NCBI GenBank assembly: GCA_016720705.1
Contig: JADKKB010000005.1
Location: forward strand, 248,001 to 312,000
Origin: Chloracidobacterium sp.
Lineage (GTDB): Bacteria; Acidobacteriota; Blastocatellia; Pyrinomonadales; Pyrinomonadaceae
Direction of reading: 5' to 3'
Length of the DNA: 64,000 nt
The notes under the pieces are model-generated. The model worked only from the letters and a program-made list of their open reading frames with translations. It ran no database searches and had not been told where the DNA came from. The position numbers were made by a program, and so were the translations under genes. Of this stretch, positions 1 to 8,542 are shown in pieces. Every line of letters starts with the position of its first letter. Positions within the stretch are counted from its first letter, which is position 1.

Positions 1-389
1 GCCGTCACGGCGTGTATTTCGTTTGCGAGCCTCGCTATCGGCAAAGGGACCATAGATCTCAGGCATTGTGCTACAACATCTGCGGGAGTGCCGGTCAGCT
101 TTGCCCCCTCGCGGACCGTGTCCGCCGACACGGGTTCGCAGGAATATGCGATCACGTTGTATCCGGGCTCGATATCGTCGGGCCTTCGCAGGTCGCCGGT
201 CGATTCTGTTGCGGCCACATCCGATATTGGGCTGCCGCAATATATGCACTTTGACCGGTCGGGCGAGTTATTGCGGCTGCATTTGCCGCATACGATCAGT
301 TGACCGGGGGCAAATCCGATGTCTTCGCTCCGGATAGCGGTCCCGTCCGAGAGATAGTTGTCCGAAGGGTCTTGATCGTTCGATGTCAT
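1..389 (-). CDS. Zinc-ribbon protein, N-terminal part (runs off the window)
   Basis: Reading the minus strand from an ATG at 389-387 gives an uninterrupted frame of about 129 codons to the window edge, so the gene is cut off. It begins MTSNDQDPSDNYLSDG and carries two CxxC pairs (C34/C37 and C48/C51, ten residues apart), a classic zinc-ribbon spacing. The residues after the ribbon (roughly 60-129) look folded and soluble, but I do not recognise a domain. No clear Shine-Dalgarno sequence precedes the ATG. The plus-strand frames here are shadows. The role is unknown; zinc ribbons of this kind often head regulatory or membrane proteins, as in the gene at 1942. Confidence 0.7.
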   Translation of the reverse strand, partial: MTSNDQDPSDNYLSDGTAIRSEDIGFAPGQLIVCGKCSRNNSPDRSKCIYCGSPISDVAATESTGDLRRPDDIEPGYNVIAYSCEPVSADTVREGAKLTGTPADVVAQCLRSMVPLPIARLANEIHAVT

Positions 390-690
390 AGAATTCTGCG
401 TCGAAAAACTGAATTTTAACATTATCATCGACAATTTGCTTGACCATTCATCGTGCCAAAGGCACACTAAGGATGGGCATATCCTTGGACGCGAAGAGAA
501 AGGTTCGAGCGGCGGGGGTCGTAAGTCGTTTACTGTTAGTTGGTTAGGTATTGAAAAAGATATTTTATTCGATTTTTGGTTCACTTTTTTGAACTATTGG
601 GTTCACTTTTCAGACTATTTAAGCCTCATCGCTCAGCTCGTCATTCGCCTCTGGGATCTGCCGTAGATCTCGACGGTAGAGGTGTGTAAA
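390..690. other. Divergent intergenic region, 301 bp
   Basis: This gap separates the minus-strand zinc-ribbon gene from the plus-strand NYN gene and must hold both promoters. It contains a short hairpin (GTGCC-AAA-GGCAC near 455-467), an inverted repeat AAGGAT/ATCCTT near 471-490, and a tandem pair of GGTTCACTTTT motifs near 579-615. I could not assign a convincing -35/-10 pair. The open frame at 436-666 has no SD and no recognisable protein character. Confidence 0.4.
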
Positions 691-1395
691 ATGCAGTTCG
701 ATACAACGACCGGTTCATCCTGGGAGTTTGGGCATCGTGGCAGGGTTGCTGTCTTTATAGACGGAAATAATTTGTTCCACGCGGCCCGATTTCACAACAT
801 AGATATTGACTACAATAAGCTACTCCGAGTATTGCTTGGCGACGGCCGTCTGTTGCGTGCCTTTTTTTACACCGGTGTGGACGTGGGGGCCGAGCGGCAG
901 CAAGGTTTTCTTTTGTGGATGAGGCGAAATGGATTTCGGGTCATTCAAAAAGAATTAAAGACCTTCTACGATGGAACTCGAAAGGCAAACCTGGATGTCG
1001 AGATCGCGGTGGATATGCTCAGTCTGGCCGGGCGTTATGACACTGCCGTGCTCGTGTCCGGCGATGAGGACTTTGTTTACGCGATCAATGCGGTCGCTTA
1101 CAAAGGGTGCCGCGTCGAAGTTGCAGGATTCAGATCAAACACCGCTCCGCGACTGATAGACGTTGCAGACTTCTTTATCGACCTTGGTGATATTGCCGAC
1201 CTGATCAGAAAAGACACGACTCAACCGGGTGCGTATGACGTGCCGTCATTTGTCCCCGCAGGCGAAATGCTTTCACAGGAACCGCGAGCCGAGGGATATG
1301 GCCGCCACGCTCGTCCGGCGCCGCCGGCACGGGATTTCGCCGACGATGTACGCGATTCACAAACGGATATCGACCGGATTTCTAACGAAAGATGA
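691..1395 (+). CDS. NYN-domain (PIN-like) putative ribonuclease
   Basis: The 234-residue product has the NYN fold signature: FIDGNN with D24 and N26 near the start, a central LDVEIAVDM segment (D102, D108) and SGDEDF (D125, D127), which are the acidic residues that bind metal in PIN-like nucleases. The domain covers residues about 18-170; the C-terminal 60 residues are low-complexity. The family (LabA/DUF88) is thought to process RNA. I chose the ATG at 691 because GAGGTG sits six bases upstream; a GTG at 682 lies inside that SD. The stop overlaps the next gene (ATGA), so the two are translationally coupled. Confidence 0.85.
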   Translation: MQFDTTTGSSWEFGHRGRVAVFIDGNNLFHAARFHNIDIDYNKLLRVLLGDGRLLRAFFYTGVDVGAERQQGFLLWMRRNGFRVIQKELKTFYDGTRKANLDVEIAVDMLSLAGRYDTAVLVSGDEDFVYAINAVAYKGCRVEVAGFRSNTAPRLIDVADFFIDLGDIADLIRKDTTQPGAYDVPSFVPAGEMLSQEPRAEGYGRHARPAPPARDFADDVRDSQTDIDRISNER

Positions 1396-1766
1396 AATTA
1401 TTCACCGTTAAGGAAGCCAATGACGTTTTGCCGTCGGTGATTCCGAAACTTCTCGACATCCGTGAGTACTACGCAATGATCGAAGTGATGCGGGACGAAG
1501 CCAGGACGGCGGCGGCTGCGTCGAAGTTTGGGGGCGGTATGGTCGGCGGCACAGGATATGTAAACGCACTGTACCAAGTCGGAAAATTGACGACTGAACT
1601 TGGGGCCATCGGTATCGAGTTGAAAGACTATACCCGCGGACTGATCGACTTTCCTTCAATGAGGAATGATCGTGTAGTTTTGCTCTGTTGGCAGATCGGC
1701 GATGGGGATGAGATCGGTTGGTGGCACGAGACGGATGCGGGATTTGCCGGACGAAAACCGCTTTAA
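1392..1766 (+). CDS. DUF2203 family protein
   Basis: The 124-residue protein matches the DUF2203 pattern: FTVKEAN at the start, a GG-containing helical middle, then GIELKDYTRGLIDFP (about 76-90), LLCWQIGDGDEIGWWHE (about 96-112) and AGFAGRKPL at the C-terminus. The family has no established function. It overlaps the NYN gene by four bases, which suggests a shared process, but I cannot say which. It ends just before the DnaA-box-like cluster. Confidence 0.85.
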   Translation: MKLFTVKEANDVLPSVIPKLLDIREYYAMIEVMRDEARTAAAASKFGGGMVGGTGYVNALYQVGKLTTELGAIGIELKDYTRGLIDFPSMRNDRVVLLCWQIGDGDEIGWWHETDAGFAGRKPL

Positions 1767-1841
1767 ATTTATCCACAGTGTTTTCCACAATTTGTGGTTA
1801 TAGAGTGGGTAAGAAAAATGTTTGAAAAGCTTAAGCTTTAG
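1767..1841. other. DnaA-box-like cluster with 14-bp palindrome
   Basis: Right after the DUF2203 stop codon there is a perfect DnaA box TTATCCACA (1769-1777), a one-mismatch copy TTTTCCACA (1781-1789) and a weaker copy on the other strand, TGTGGTTAT (1793-1801). A perfect 14-bp palindrome AAAGCTTAAGCTTT follows at 1826-1839 in an AT-rich stretch. Clusters like this mark replication origins or DnaA-titration and regulatory sites. No dnaA, dnaN, gyrB or parAB lies nearby in the window, so an origin is not proven. Confidence 0.4.
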
Positions 1842-1853
1842 TGCGCTTTAGGG

Positions 1854-1883
1854 TTGACGAGTTAAAGCGATTCCTGATACCAT
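1854..1883 (+). promoter_or_regulatory. Putative sigma-70-type promoter of the RDD gene
   Basis: TTGACG (1854-1859) is followed after 18 bp by TACCAT (1878-1883), giving a leader of about 50 bases to the ATG at 1942. The -35 is good, the -10 only fair. It lies directly downstream of the DnaA-box cluster, so DnaA could influence this promoter. Confidence 0.4.
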
Positions 1884-1941
1884 CACGTAGTTTTTGCTAA
1901 TCTCCCTTACCACGATACTGTACAGTTGAACGGAAACGCCT

Positions 1942-3303
1942 ATGAAATGCCCGGTTTGCGATCGAGATCTGGCGCCGACTTTGTCAATTTGCCCCACATG
2001 CGGCGCAATGATGAACGATTCGGTCCGTGAAGAGCTACAAACAAAGATCACCCCGTCAGCCAAACTGCGGCGTATTGAAGCGATGGTTCACCCCGCGACT
2101 TCTCCGGCGGACCCGAAAAAAGCTGTGCTTGCCCCGCCGCCGAGGCCGATGATTCTGGAGCAGGTGGCGGCACCGTTGCAAACTCCTGCACCGAAGAAGG
2201 CTGAACCGGTAAATCGCGTGATAACCGCCAATTTGAACACGAAACAAACTAGTCCGACGTTGGTCGAATTCCAAAATAAAAATATCGTCGTCCCGGAATG
2301 GCGGTTGCAAATGCAGAACGCGGTCCGTCAGCGAAAGGGAATGGCGGAGGAAAGTGTTGCGGACAACGCTGTTGCGGTAAAGCATACGCAGATGGCAACC
2401 CACGGGGCAACTGCCCTAAAGACCGAAACGGTCGCAGATCCCATTCCGATGGCGGAGATCGAAAATGCTGACCCCAGGCTCGGTGCTGCCCTCAAGCGGA
2501 TCGCCGATTCGCGTCGTGCATTTTTGCCGGAAGACGCAAAGGCCCCCGCGACCGAACGGGTAGCGGCAGCTAAGAATTTTCCGTTCAACGTTGTGTCGCC
2601 AACGCCAAATCAGCCGGTCAGGCCACCGATGTCCGTCCAAACGGCCGTTCGTCCCAAACCGGCGATGGTCACACCACTGCGGATGGAGGCTAAACTCGAT
2701 ACAAATAAATTGCCGCGGATCGAAACGGTCATACCGCCACCGACCGCCGAGGCGGCAGTCGAAGAAACCGAGATCTCAAAGCCCGCAGTTATGCCGTCCC
2801 AGACCGGGTTTTCGGATGTGAAGCGGATACTCATCAACGCTGAGCACGAATACGCTGAGCCGGATACGGCACTTAACGACGACGAGGAGATCGAAGATCT
2901 GGCGCCGCTCTCGATGCGGTTCAACGCCGGCTTATTTGACCTCATCGTAGCCGTTTCAGTCAGTATGTTGGCTCTTTCACCCTTTGCTCTCACAGGTGGC
3001 GACTGGTTTTCGAAGGCTGCGGTACTGACATTTGTCGGCACTTGTGTGTTGGTTGCGTTTGTTTATCTTACGCTGTCGGTCGGATTTTTTGGCAAGACGT
3101 TGGGTATGCGTCTATTCGCCCTTGAGTTGGTGGACGCTGAGGCAAATGAATATCCGTCGATCCATCAGGCCGCGGTCAGTTCGTCTATATATATCTTGTC
3201 GATCATTTGCGCAGGTCTCGGGTTTATTCCGATGTTGTTCAATGATGAGAGGCGCGCAGCACACGATCTGCTGTCGGGGACGATCATAGTTCGCGAATTC
3301 TAA
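1942..3303 (+). CDS. Zinc-ribbon plus RDD-domain membrane protein
   Basis: The 453-residue protein starts with a zinc ribbon (C3/C6 and C17/C20), continues with about 270 residues of Pro/Ala-rich, probably disordered sequence, and ends in an RDD domain (about 325-453). The RDD part begins APLSMRFNAGLFDL, has hydrophobic segments around 335-355, 363-385 and 412-430, and ends with the typical RRAAHDLLSGTIIV motif. RDD proteins are poorly characterised membrane proteins; some are linked to ion or stress homeostasis. The gene stands alone, with its own promoter and a terminator downstream. The zinc ribbon would face the cytoplasm. Confidence 0.85.
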   Translation: MKCPVCDRDLAPTLSICPTCGAMMNDSVREELQTKITPSAKLRRIEAMVHPATSPADPKKAVLAPPPRPMILEQVAAPLQTPAPKKAEPVNRVITANLNTKQTSPTLVEFQNKNIVVPEWRLQMQNAVRQRKGMAEESVADNAVAVKHTQMATHGATALKTETVADPIPMAEIENADPRLGAALKRIADSRRAFLPEDAKAPATERVAAAKNFPFNVVSPTPNQPVRPPMSVQTAVRPKPAMVTPLRMEAKLDTNKLPRIETVIPPPTAEAAVEETEISKPAVMPSQTGFSDVKRILINAEHEYAEPDTALNDDEEIEDLAPLSMRFNAGLFDLIVAVSVSMLALSPFALTGGDWFSKAAVLTFVGTCVLVAFVYLTLSVGFFGKTLGMRLFALELVDAEANEYPSIHQAAVSSSIYILSIICAGLGFIPMLFNDERRAAHDLLSGTIIVREF

Positions 3304-3324
3304 TAATATAAAGTAACCCGAAAC

Positions 3325-3361
3325 GCCCAAAAGTTCTGCACTGCGGTTCCTTTGGGCTTTT
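3325..3361 (+). terminator. Intrinsic terminator after the RDD gene
   Basis: GCCCAAA (3325-3331) pairs with TTTGGGC (3351-3357), followed by TTTT. It lies 21 bases after the RDD stop. It also argues against a TTG start at 3360 for the next gene, since that codon would sit in the U-tract. Confidence 0.7.
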
Positions 3362-3386
3362 GTGCGCTTACTTTACACTTATCGAT

Positions 3387-4292
3387 ATGGAAGACGAACA
3401 GCGGCCAAAGACCAAGATCGAACTCGAGAACGAACGGTTCGAGCAATGTGCCGCGGCCGTGCGTAAGAAGTTCGCGGGTTCGATCGCCAAACGCCGGCGG
3501 CTGATCAAAAACCTATACAGCGACCTTGCCAAGCACGGCAGTCCGGATCACTGGAAACGCTGCGGCGACCTGATCCTCGCAAATGTGCATAACGCCCGAC
3601 GGATCGGCTCGAGCATAATCGTCAAAGACTATTTCAGCGATGATGTGCCGGACATAACGATCGACGGTGACGAGCACAAACCGTTGAATGAGATCGCCGA
3701 AGGCTACTTTCGACTATACACAAAGGCCCGAAACGGCGTTGCGGTGATCACAGAACGCATCGCCGCATCCGAAGCCGCGATCGAAAAGGACATCGAACGA
3801 TCGGCCCGGGCCGAGGCGGCGATCGAGGCACGAGATATTGGCTATCTTGAGGCTTTGCTTGAACCGCCTCGAAAGATCGTCGAAAAGGCACGTAAAAAGA
3901 AAAAGGACGTTGGGTTCAACGGCGCAAGGCGATTTGTGTCATCGGATGGATTTGAGATCCTGGTGGGGAAAAAGGCAAAGGACAATGATTTTCTCACGTT
4001 TCGCGTCGCAAAGTCGCTCGATACTTGGATGCACGCCGCGGATTTCCCGGGCTCTCACGTGGTGATCCACAATCCGAATCGCAAGGAAATGCCTGACCGA
4101 ACGCTGCTCGAGGCAGCTCAGATCGCCGCATTTTATAGCGGTGCGCGAAAAGAGGGAAAGGCGGCGGTAAATTACACGCTGAAAAAATTTGTAAATAAGC
4201 CGAAACGGTCAAATCCCGGCCTGGTGAGTTTGGCGAGTTTTAAGACGATCCTCGTTGAGCCAAAAGTGCCTTTTGACGACGACGACAAGTGA
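3387..4292 (+). CDS. NFACT protein without the N-terminal NFACT-N domain
   Basis: The 301-residue product matches the middle and C-terminal part of RqcH/Rqc2-type proteins. Residues about 15-150 form the coiled-coil section with GDLILANVHNA, VKDYF and AEGYFRLYTKARNG; residues about 180-300 are the NFACT-R (DUF814) domain with ILVGKKAKDND, WMHAADFPGSHVVI, LLEAAQIAAFYSGAR and a final KTILVEP. Full-length family members have about 550 residues and an N-terminal NFACT-N domain holding the DR motif needed for tail synthesis; that domain is absent here and not encoded upstream. I prefer the ATG at 3387 to a TTG at 3360 that falls in a terminator. Confidence 0.85.
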   Translation: MEDEQRPKTKIELENERFEQCAAAVRKKFAGSIAKRRRLIKNLYSDLAKHGSPDHWKRCGDLILANVHNARRIGSSIIVKDYFSDDVPDITIDGDEHKPLNEIAEGYFRLYTKARNGVAVITERIAASEAAIEKDIERSARAEAAIEARDIGYLEALLEPPRKIVEKARKKKKDVGFNGARRFVSSDGFEILVGKKAKDNDFLTFRVAKSLDTWMHAADFPGSHVVIHNPNRKEMPDRTLLEAAQIAAFYSGARKEGKAAVNYTLKKFVNKPKRSNPGLVSLASFKTILVEPKVPFDDDDK

Positions 4293-4913
4293 TCATTCGG
4301 CCATTGTCTTATCGACGGTGTCCTTTAACTGTTTGATAGACGGCGGTCCGCCGCCTCGGAGCACCGCTCGCAGATGGCCGTCGCGATCGACGAGTATACT
4401 GAGCGGCACACCGTCAAAATTCGCTAACCGGAATATTTGGGCCTTCATCTCACGCGAAGCACGGGTGAGTTCGTAATTAAGGCCCGTCTTTTCACCAAAT
4501 TCTTTGATCTTCACGAAATCTTCGGGGTTGCCGTCGTCGTCGCCAACATTCAGACCGATAATCTGAAGTCCTTTTTCTTTATATTTATTCTGCAACTCGA
4601 TCAAGTGCGGCATTTCGGCACGGCACGGTCCGCACCAAATGCCCCAGAGATTTACGAGGACGACATTTCCTTTGCGGTCGCTTATCTTTGTCTTTCCGCC
4701 GTCCATTGTTTCCATTTCGGCGTCCGCAACGTCGCTTTTCAACGGCGGATATACTGATTCGGTCGTTTTGCCGGATTCCGGGCTAGTCGAATTAGACGAC
4801 CGTGCAGGGCTTACACCGTTAGTATTCGAGCCTACGCCGCCGCATCCGGACACATAGAAAGATGCCGCGGCGATCGCGGCGAAAGTCAACAAATTGATGG
4901 TTGTTCGCTTCAT
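4293..4913 (-). CDS. TlpA-like thioredoxin-fold lipoprotein
   Basis: The 206-residue protein has a lipoprotein signal peptide with lipobox VSGC (C24), a Ser/Thr-rich linker, and a TlpA/ResA-type thioredoxin fold. The active site reads WCGPC within GIWCGPCRAEMP, and the family's GVPLSILVDRDG strand (cis-Pro) follows. It should be anchored to a membrane facing the periplasm and reduce disulfides, for example in cytochrome c maturation; this is plausible because the window encodes multihaem NrfA. It lies 14 bases downstream of the FHA-ABC gene on the same strand and is probably co-transcribed with it. Confidence 0.88.
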   Translation of the reverse strand: MKRTTINLLTFAAIAAASFYVSGCGGVGSNTNGVSPARSSNSTSPESGKTTESVYPPLKSDVADAEMETMDGGKTKISDRKGNVVLVNLWGIWCGPCRAEMPHLIELQNKYKEKGLQIIGLNVGDDDGNPEDFVKIKEFGEKTGLNYELTRASREMKAQIFRLANFDGVPLSILVDRDGHLRAVLRGGGPPSIKQLKDTVDKTMAE

Positions 4914-4927
4914 AAAACTCGACTCGT

Positions 4928-7900
4928 TCAGCGGTTATCCTGCAGCCGTAGGGCGATCAGCGTCGCTATAACTAATATTCCAAACATTAGCATCAATACG
5001 ATCTGATTTACAATTTCATTCATCCAGGGATGTAAAAATGTGATGTATCCGCTCAGATCTTTAGGTAATTTCTTTGCCGCCGGCATCGCCGGCAGTTCGT
5101 CGGGTTTGGACATAGACGGCGAAAGTCCCGCGTTGCTCGCGTCGCCAAAATCTCTGATCTTCTTTTCGACATCCGCCTGATAATCCTCCATATCCCTTCG
5201 GGCATCTGACATTATCTTGTCATTTTCCGTCTCGATGTACTTGTACAACCCAAGGCCACGTGTTTGTCCATTCGGAGTCGCTCCTTCAGGTTCGAGAGTG
5301 TCCAGCGTCGAAAAACGCTTGATAGTGTCAAATGACCAAGCCGCGGGCACAAGCAACGATGCCGGCTTTGAAACGCCGCCGGGAACGCCGACGATCCCGG
5401 AAAACAGGATCTGCGGAATGAGGATCAAAGGAACCAAGCTAGTTGCCATCTCAGACGAGCGTACTACCGCAGATACGAATAGCCCGATCGCGATCCCCAC
5501 GCCGCCGGTCAATAGCATTGTCCACAACTGCGGAAGCCCCAGCATCTCACCCGGCATTGGCATAAGGCCGGTCAGATCAAAGAACTTAAGCGGCAGAAAC
5601 AGCAGGACACATTGCAGCCCGACGATCAAGCTCAATACAGCGAGTTTCGACCAAAGATATGGGATCAGCCCCAGATTGACCATCCTTTCACGCCGATACA
5701 CAGGGCGCTCACGGATAAATTCGCGGGCGGCGACGCTCGTCCCGAACCAGACCGACACAATGGTGAGGATGAAATACGCAAAATCCCTCGGCCGCTCGGA
5801 ACCGAGCACGAAAAAAGTCAGAAGGGCTATGATCGGAGCCTGTGCCATCAGGATAAGCAGATTGAACTTGTCCTTGAGTAGCACCTCAAAGTACCGTCGC
5901 GAGAGTGTGAGCCATTGATTTAGCGTCCCTGCAATACCTAATCGCCGTCGCTTGACATTGCCGCTCGGCGGCAGAGTGCCGAGTTGTTTTAAGGGATCGC
6001 TGATGTTCTGAGTGTACTGACGCGTCGCACGAAATTTCTGTCGCCATTCTTCGGCGGTTTCCTGCTGCACCTGTTGGCGGACGCTTTCGCCGCGGATCTT
6101 GACGGCATCCTCGATCGGAGCTTCAAGCATATCGAAGAGCTGTTTGTAGTTCTGGGCTCCAAGATGAGCCAGTGCCTCGGCGGGCTTGCCGTAGAAGACA
6201 AGTTTGCCACGCATCAGAACGACGATCTTATCGAAAAGCCCGACGTTCTCCATTGCGTGGGTCGTCAGAATCACAGTCCGGCCAGATTCCGCGATCTGGC
6301 GAAACAGCTTCATTATCCTTTCTTCTGTCGCAGGGTCGAGGCCCGATGTCGGCTCGTCCAGAAAGATGATCGATGGCTTGGTGATCAACTCGACGGCTAT
6401 CGATACACGCTTTCGCTGACCGCCGGAGAGGCGGCTTACGGGAACGTCGCGACGGTCGGCCAGGCCGGTCACGTCGAGTACTTCGCTTATCGTCTGGTCG
6501 ATCTCAGCCGAAGAGATATCGCGTGAGAGCCGGAGTTTGGCTACGTAATAGAGTGTCCGGTAAACGGTCAGTTCGCGATGAATAATGTCGTCCTGCGGAA
6601 CGTAGCCGATCACGTGTTTGAGCGAATCGAGATGGCGATACAGGTCGAGGTTATTGACAAGTACGTTGCCGCCGGATGCCGGCCGCATTCCGTTCATCGC
6701 CTCGATCAACGTCGATTTGCCCGCCCCGGACGGCCCAAGTATCCCGACAAACTCATTTGGCTGGATCGATAGTGAAACGCCGTCCAGTAAGCGCAATCTG
6801 CCGCCGCGTATCTTGACCTCGCGGACCAGTTCGACGGCATCGATCCGCGTTTGCGACCGGGTATCAAAAACACCGATGTTCCCACTCGGATCGATCCGGA
6901 TCTCGAACAGCCCGATCTGTACGTGGTCATCAGGCGTGATCAATTGCCTTGAGACCCTTATGCCATTTACAAAAACACCATTGGTAGACCCGAGATCGTC
7001 GATATAGACGCCGCTGGCGGTACTCAGCAAACGGGCGTGTCGGCTGGATATCTGAAGTCCGTCGAGAGTAATGTCGCTCTTCGGATCGCGCCCGATAGAG
7101 AGTTCCTTGCCGCCGCCGAAGGTGAGGGACATCAGCAACTGACGTTGCCCGTCTTCGGTTGACTTTGCCGGTGCCGAGGTCGATTTATCGACCTTAAAGA
7201 CCATCGTCTTAGAGCTGACGGGCTCGTCTAACTGAAATGATTTTGCGACATTGGGGGCGGCGACGGAGCGTTGTCCAGCGATGACCGCGTTAGACGGCGC
7301 CGGATCGTTTGGCGAAACAAACTCTAATACCGGACCGCCGATCCCGAAACGGAGCATATCCCGGTGATATAGCGGAGTCGGTGCGGATATTCGCTGATCA
7401 TTAACGAAAGTGCCGTTAAAACTGCCATTGTCCTCAATTACGTATTGGCCCGACTCCGAGCGTAGAACGGCGTGAGTTCGCGAGACCATTATGGCCTTCG
7501 GATCAAAATTGATCTCACACGCGGGATCGCGTCCGATCGAGACCTCCCGGCCCAGAAGGTCCAACGGCTTTCGGCCCGGTTGTTCGACAAAAACGATCCG
7601 TGGCCCAGCGGCATTGGGTGCGGCTTGCGGGATCTGAGCAACAGGCGCCGAGACCGGCGGTGGAATTGGCAAAGGCGGAGGAGGGATCGGCTTGGGCGGT
7701 TCGGCAGTGCTGTGCGGCACGAACGATTCCTTCGGAGACTCAAACCAAACAACTCGAAGTCGCGGACCGTCGGTGCCGAACTGAATGACTTGTCCGGCCG
7801 ATAATTGTGCGGGAGCGGAGATGCGGCGGCCTTCCAAAAATGTCCCGTAGCTTGCGTTAAGGTCCACCAGGTGCCATCGGTCGTTATCCCAGCGGATCTC

Positions 7901-8053
7901 TGCGTGTTTGCGCGAAACCATCGGATACCCATCGTTTGGAAACACGATATCGCAATCAAACGGGTCACGCCCGATGCGTAGCACGCTCTTTGCGTAAGGT
8001 TGTTCGGGAGTTTCGCTCCCGTCACTCCGGATCTCGGCGAGAATGATATTCAT
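4928..8053 (-). CDS. Triple-FHA-domain ABC transporter (ATPase-permease fusion)
   Basis: This 1041-residue protein has three FHA domains, each with the GRD and SRxH/SRHA phosphothreonine-binding motifs: FHA1 (G28RD, S47RKH), FHA2 (G174RD, S191RTH) and FHA3 (G321RD, S337RHA). A proline-rich linker (about 119-135) joins the first two. An ABCG-type ATPase follows, with Walker A GPSGAGKST (440-448), signature LSGGQ near 540 and Walker B IIFLDEPTSG near 560. The C-terminal 300 residues form an ABC2-type permease with about six membrane segments. ABCG half-transporters dimerise. FHA domains suggest control by Thr phosphorylation. The substrate is unknown. FHA-ABC fusions are known, usually with one or two FHA domains. 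Confidence 0.92.
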   Translation of the reverse strand: MNIILAEIRSDGSETPEQPYAKSVLRIGRDPFDCDIVFPNDGYPMVSRKHAEIRWDNDRWHLVDLNASYGTFLEGRRISAPAQLSAGQVIQFGTDGPRLRVVWFESPKESFVPHSTAEPPKPIPPPPLPIPPPVSAPVAQIPQAAPNAAGPRIVFVEQPGRKPLDLLGREVSIGRDPACEINFDPKAIMVSRTHAVLRSESGQYVIEDNGSFNGTFVNDQRISAPTPLYHRDMLRFGIGGPVLEFVSPNDPAPSNAVIAGQRSVAAPNVAKSFQLDEPVSSKTMVFKVDKSTSAPAKSTEDGQRQLLMSLTFGGGKELSIGRDPKSDITLDGLQISSRHARLLSTASGVYIDDLGSTNGVFVNGIRVSRQLITPDDHVQIGLFEIRIDPSGNIGVFDTRSQTRIDAVELVREVKIRGGRLRLLDGVSLSIQPNEFVGILGPSGAGKSTLIEAMNGMRPASGGNVLVNNLDLYRHLDSLKHVIGYVPQDDIIHRELTVYRTLYYVAKLRLSRDISSAEIDQTISEVLDVTGLADRRDVPVSRLSGGQRKRVSIAVELITKPSIIFLDEPTSGLDPATEERIMKLFRQIAESGRTVILTTHAMENVGLFDKIVVLMRGKLVFYGKPAEALAHLGAQNYKQLFDMLEAPIEDAVKIRGESVRQQVQQETAEEWRQKFRATRQYTQNISDPLKQLGTLPPSGNVKRRRLGIAGTLNQWLTLSRRYFEVLLKDKFNLLILMAQAPIIALLTFFVLGSERPRDFAYFILTIVSVWFGTSVAAREFIRERPVYRRERMVNLGLIPYLWSKLAVLSLIVGLQCVLLFLPLKFFDLTGLMPMPGEMLGLPQLWTMLLTGGVGIAIGLFVSAVVRSSEMATSLVPLILIPQILFSGIVGVPGGVSKPASLLVPAAWSFDTIKRFSTLDTLEPEGATPNGQTRGLGLYKYIETENDKIMSDARRDMEDYQADVEKKIRDFGDASNAGLSPSMSKPDELPAMPAAKKLPKDLSGYITFLHPWMNEIVNQIVLMLMFGILVIATLIALRLQDNR

Positions 8054-8181
8054 TGAAAATACTCAAAACTGAAGGGTTTAGCTTAACAAACATTGTCAAT
8101 TTTCGTTAGTGTGGCCATCGACTGCGGTTGCCACCATGGCATTAGAAACTTTTAATGATAAGTAGAAAAAGTGCTAGTGTT

Positions 8182-8224
8182 TGTGATTCAAATCATAGTT
8201 CCAACGGCGAGATCCGACTAGTAT
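8182..8224 (+). promoter_or_regulatory. CRP/FNR-type operator and -10 box before the nitrate reductase operon
   Basis: TGTGATTCAAATCATA (8182-8197) contains the perfect palindrome TGAT-TCAA-ATCA (8184-8195), the half-site arrangement recognised by FNR/DNR-type regulators. A -10 box TAGTAT lies at 8219-8224. The expected start near 8231 would put the palindrome centre at -41.5, the class II activator position. The same 16-mer, with one changed base, precedes nrfA at 13550. The site is far (about 310 bases) from the first gene, implying a long leader. Confidence 0.65.
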
Positions 8225-8542
8225 TTTCAATAGACTGACGCTTGGCCCCGGATCATAGAAAATGCCGCCAGGTGAGTGCCGTCTACGAGAGGTTTCGGGT
8301 GTCATTTAGAATCCATAACGTGACCTTTCGAATAAAAGCGGACGTTGAGGTAAACTAGTACTTAAACAGATCGGTCGTGCAAGCCGGATAATTTGGGGCG
8401 GACACGAAAGGGTTTATCTGCCGGGGCGACGGCCGAAAGAAATTAGCGTTTTGGTTGTGACCAGAAGGATCGTAATTAACATTCGTGGTGTGCACCTGAC
8501 GATCGAGCAAAGAGATCTTATAGAAGATCAAAAGGCGAACAA
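8225..8542 (+). other. Long 5' leader of the nitrate reductase operon
   Basis: If transcription starts near 8231, about 310 bases of leader precede the ATG at 8543. I find no convincing ORF in it and cannot match a known riboswitch class by eye. A structured leader, a second promoter closer to the gene, or simple spacing are all possible. Confidence 0.35.

Noticed and set aside
12..337. Three overlapping plus-strand ORFs at the left edge
   Set aside because: They lie antisense to a minus-strand frame that encodes a clear zinc ribbon and have Arg/Cys-rich, shadow-like composition.
436..666. 76-codon plus-strand ORF
   Set aside because: No SD, no protein family character, and it sits in a divergent promoter region.
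5217..5918. 233-codon plus-strand ORF inside the ABC transporter gene
   Set aside because: It is antisense to the permease region of a convincing gene; Ser/Arg-rich shadow translation.
8225..8542. Molybdenum-cofactor riboswitch in the nitrate operon leader
   Set aside because: I could not match the conserved core of that riboswitch by eye; only an unassigned leader is reported.
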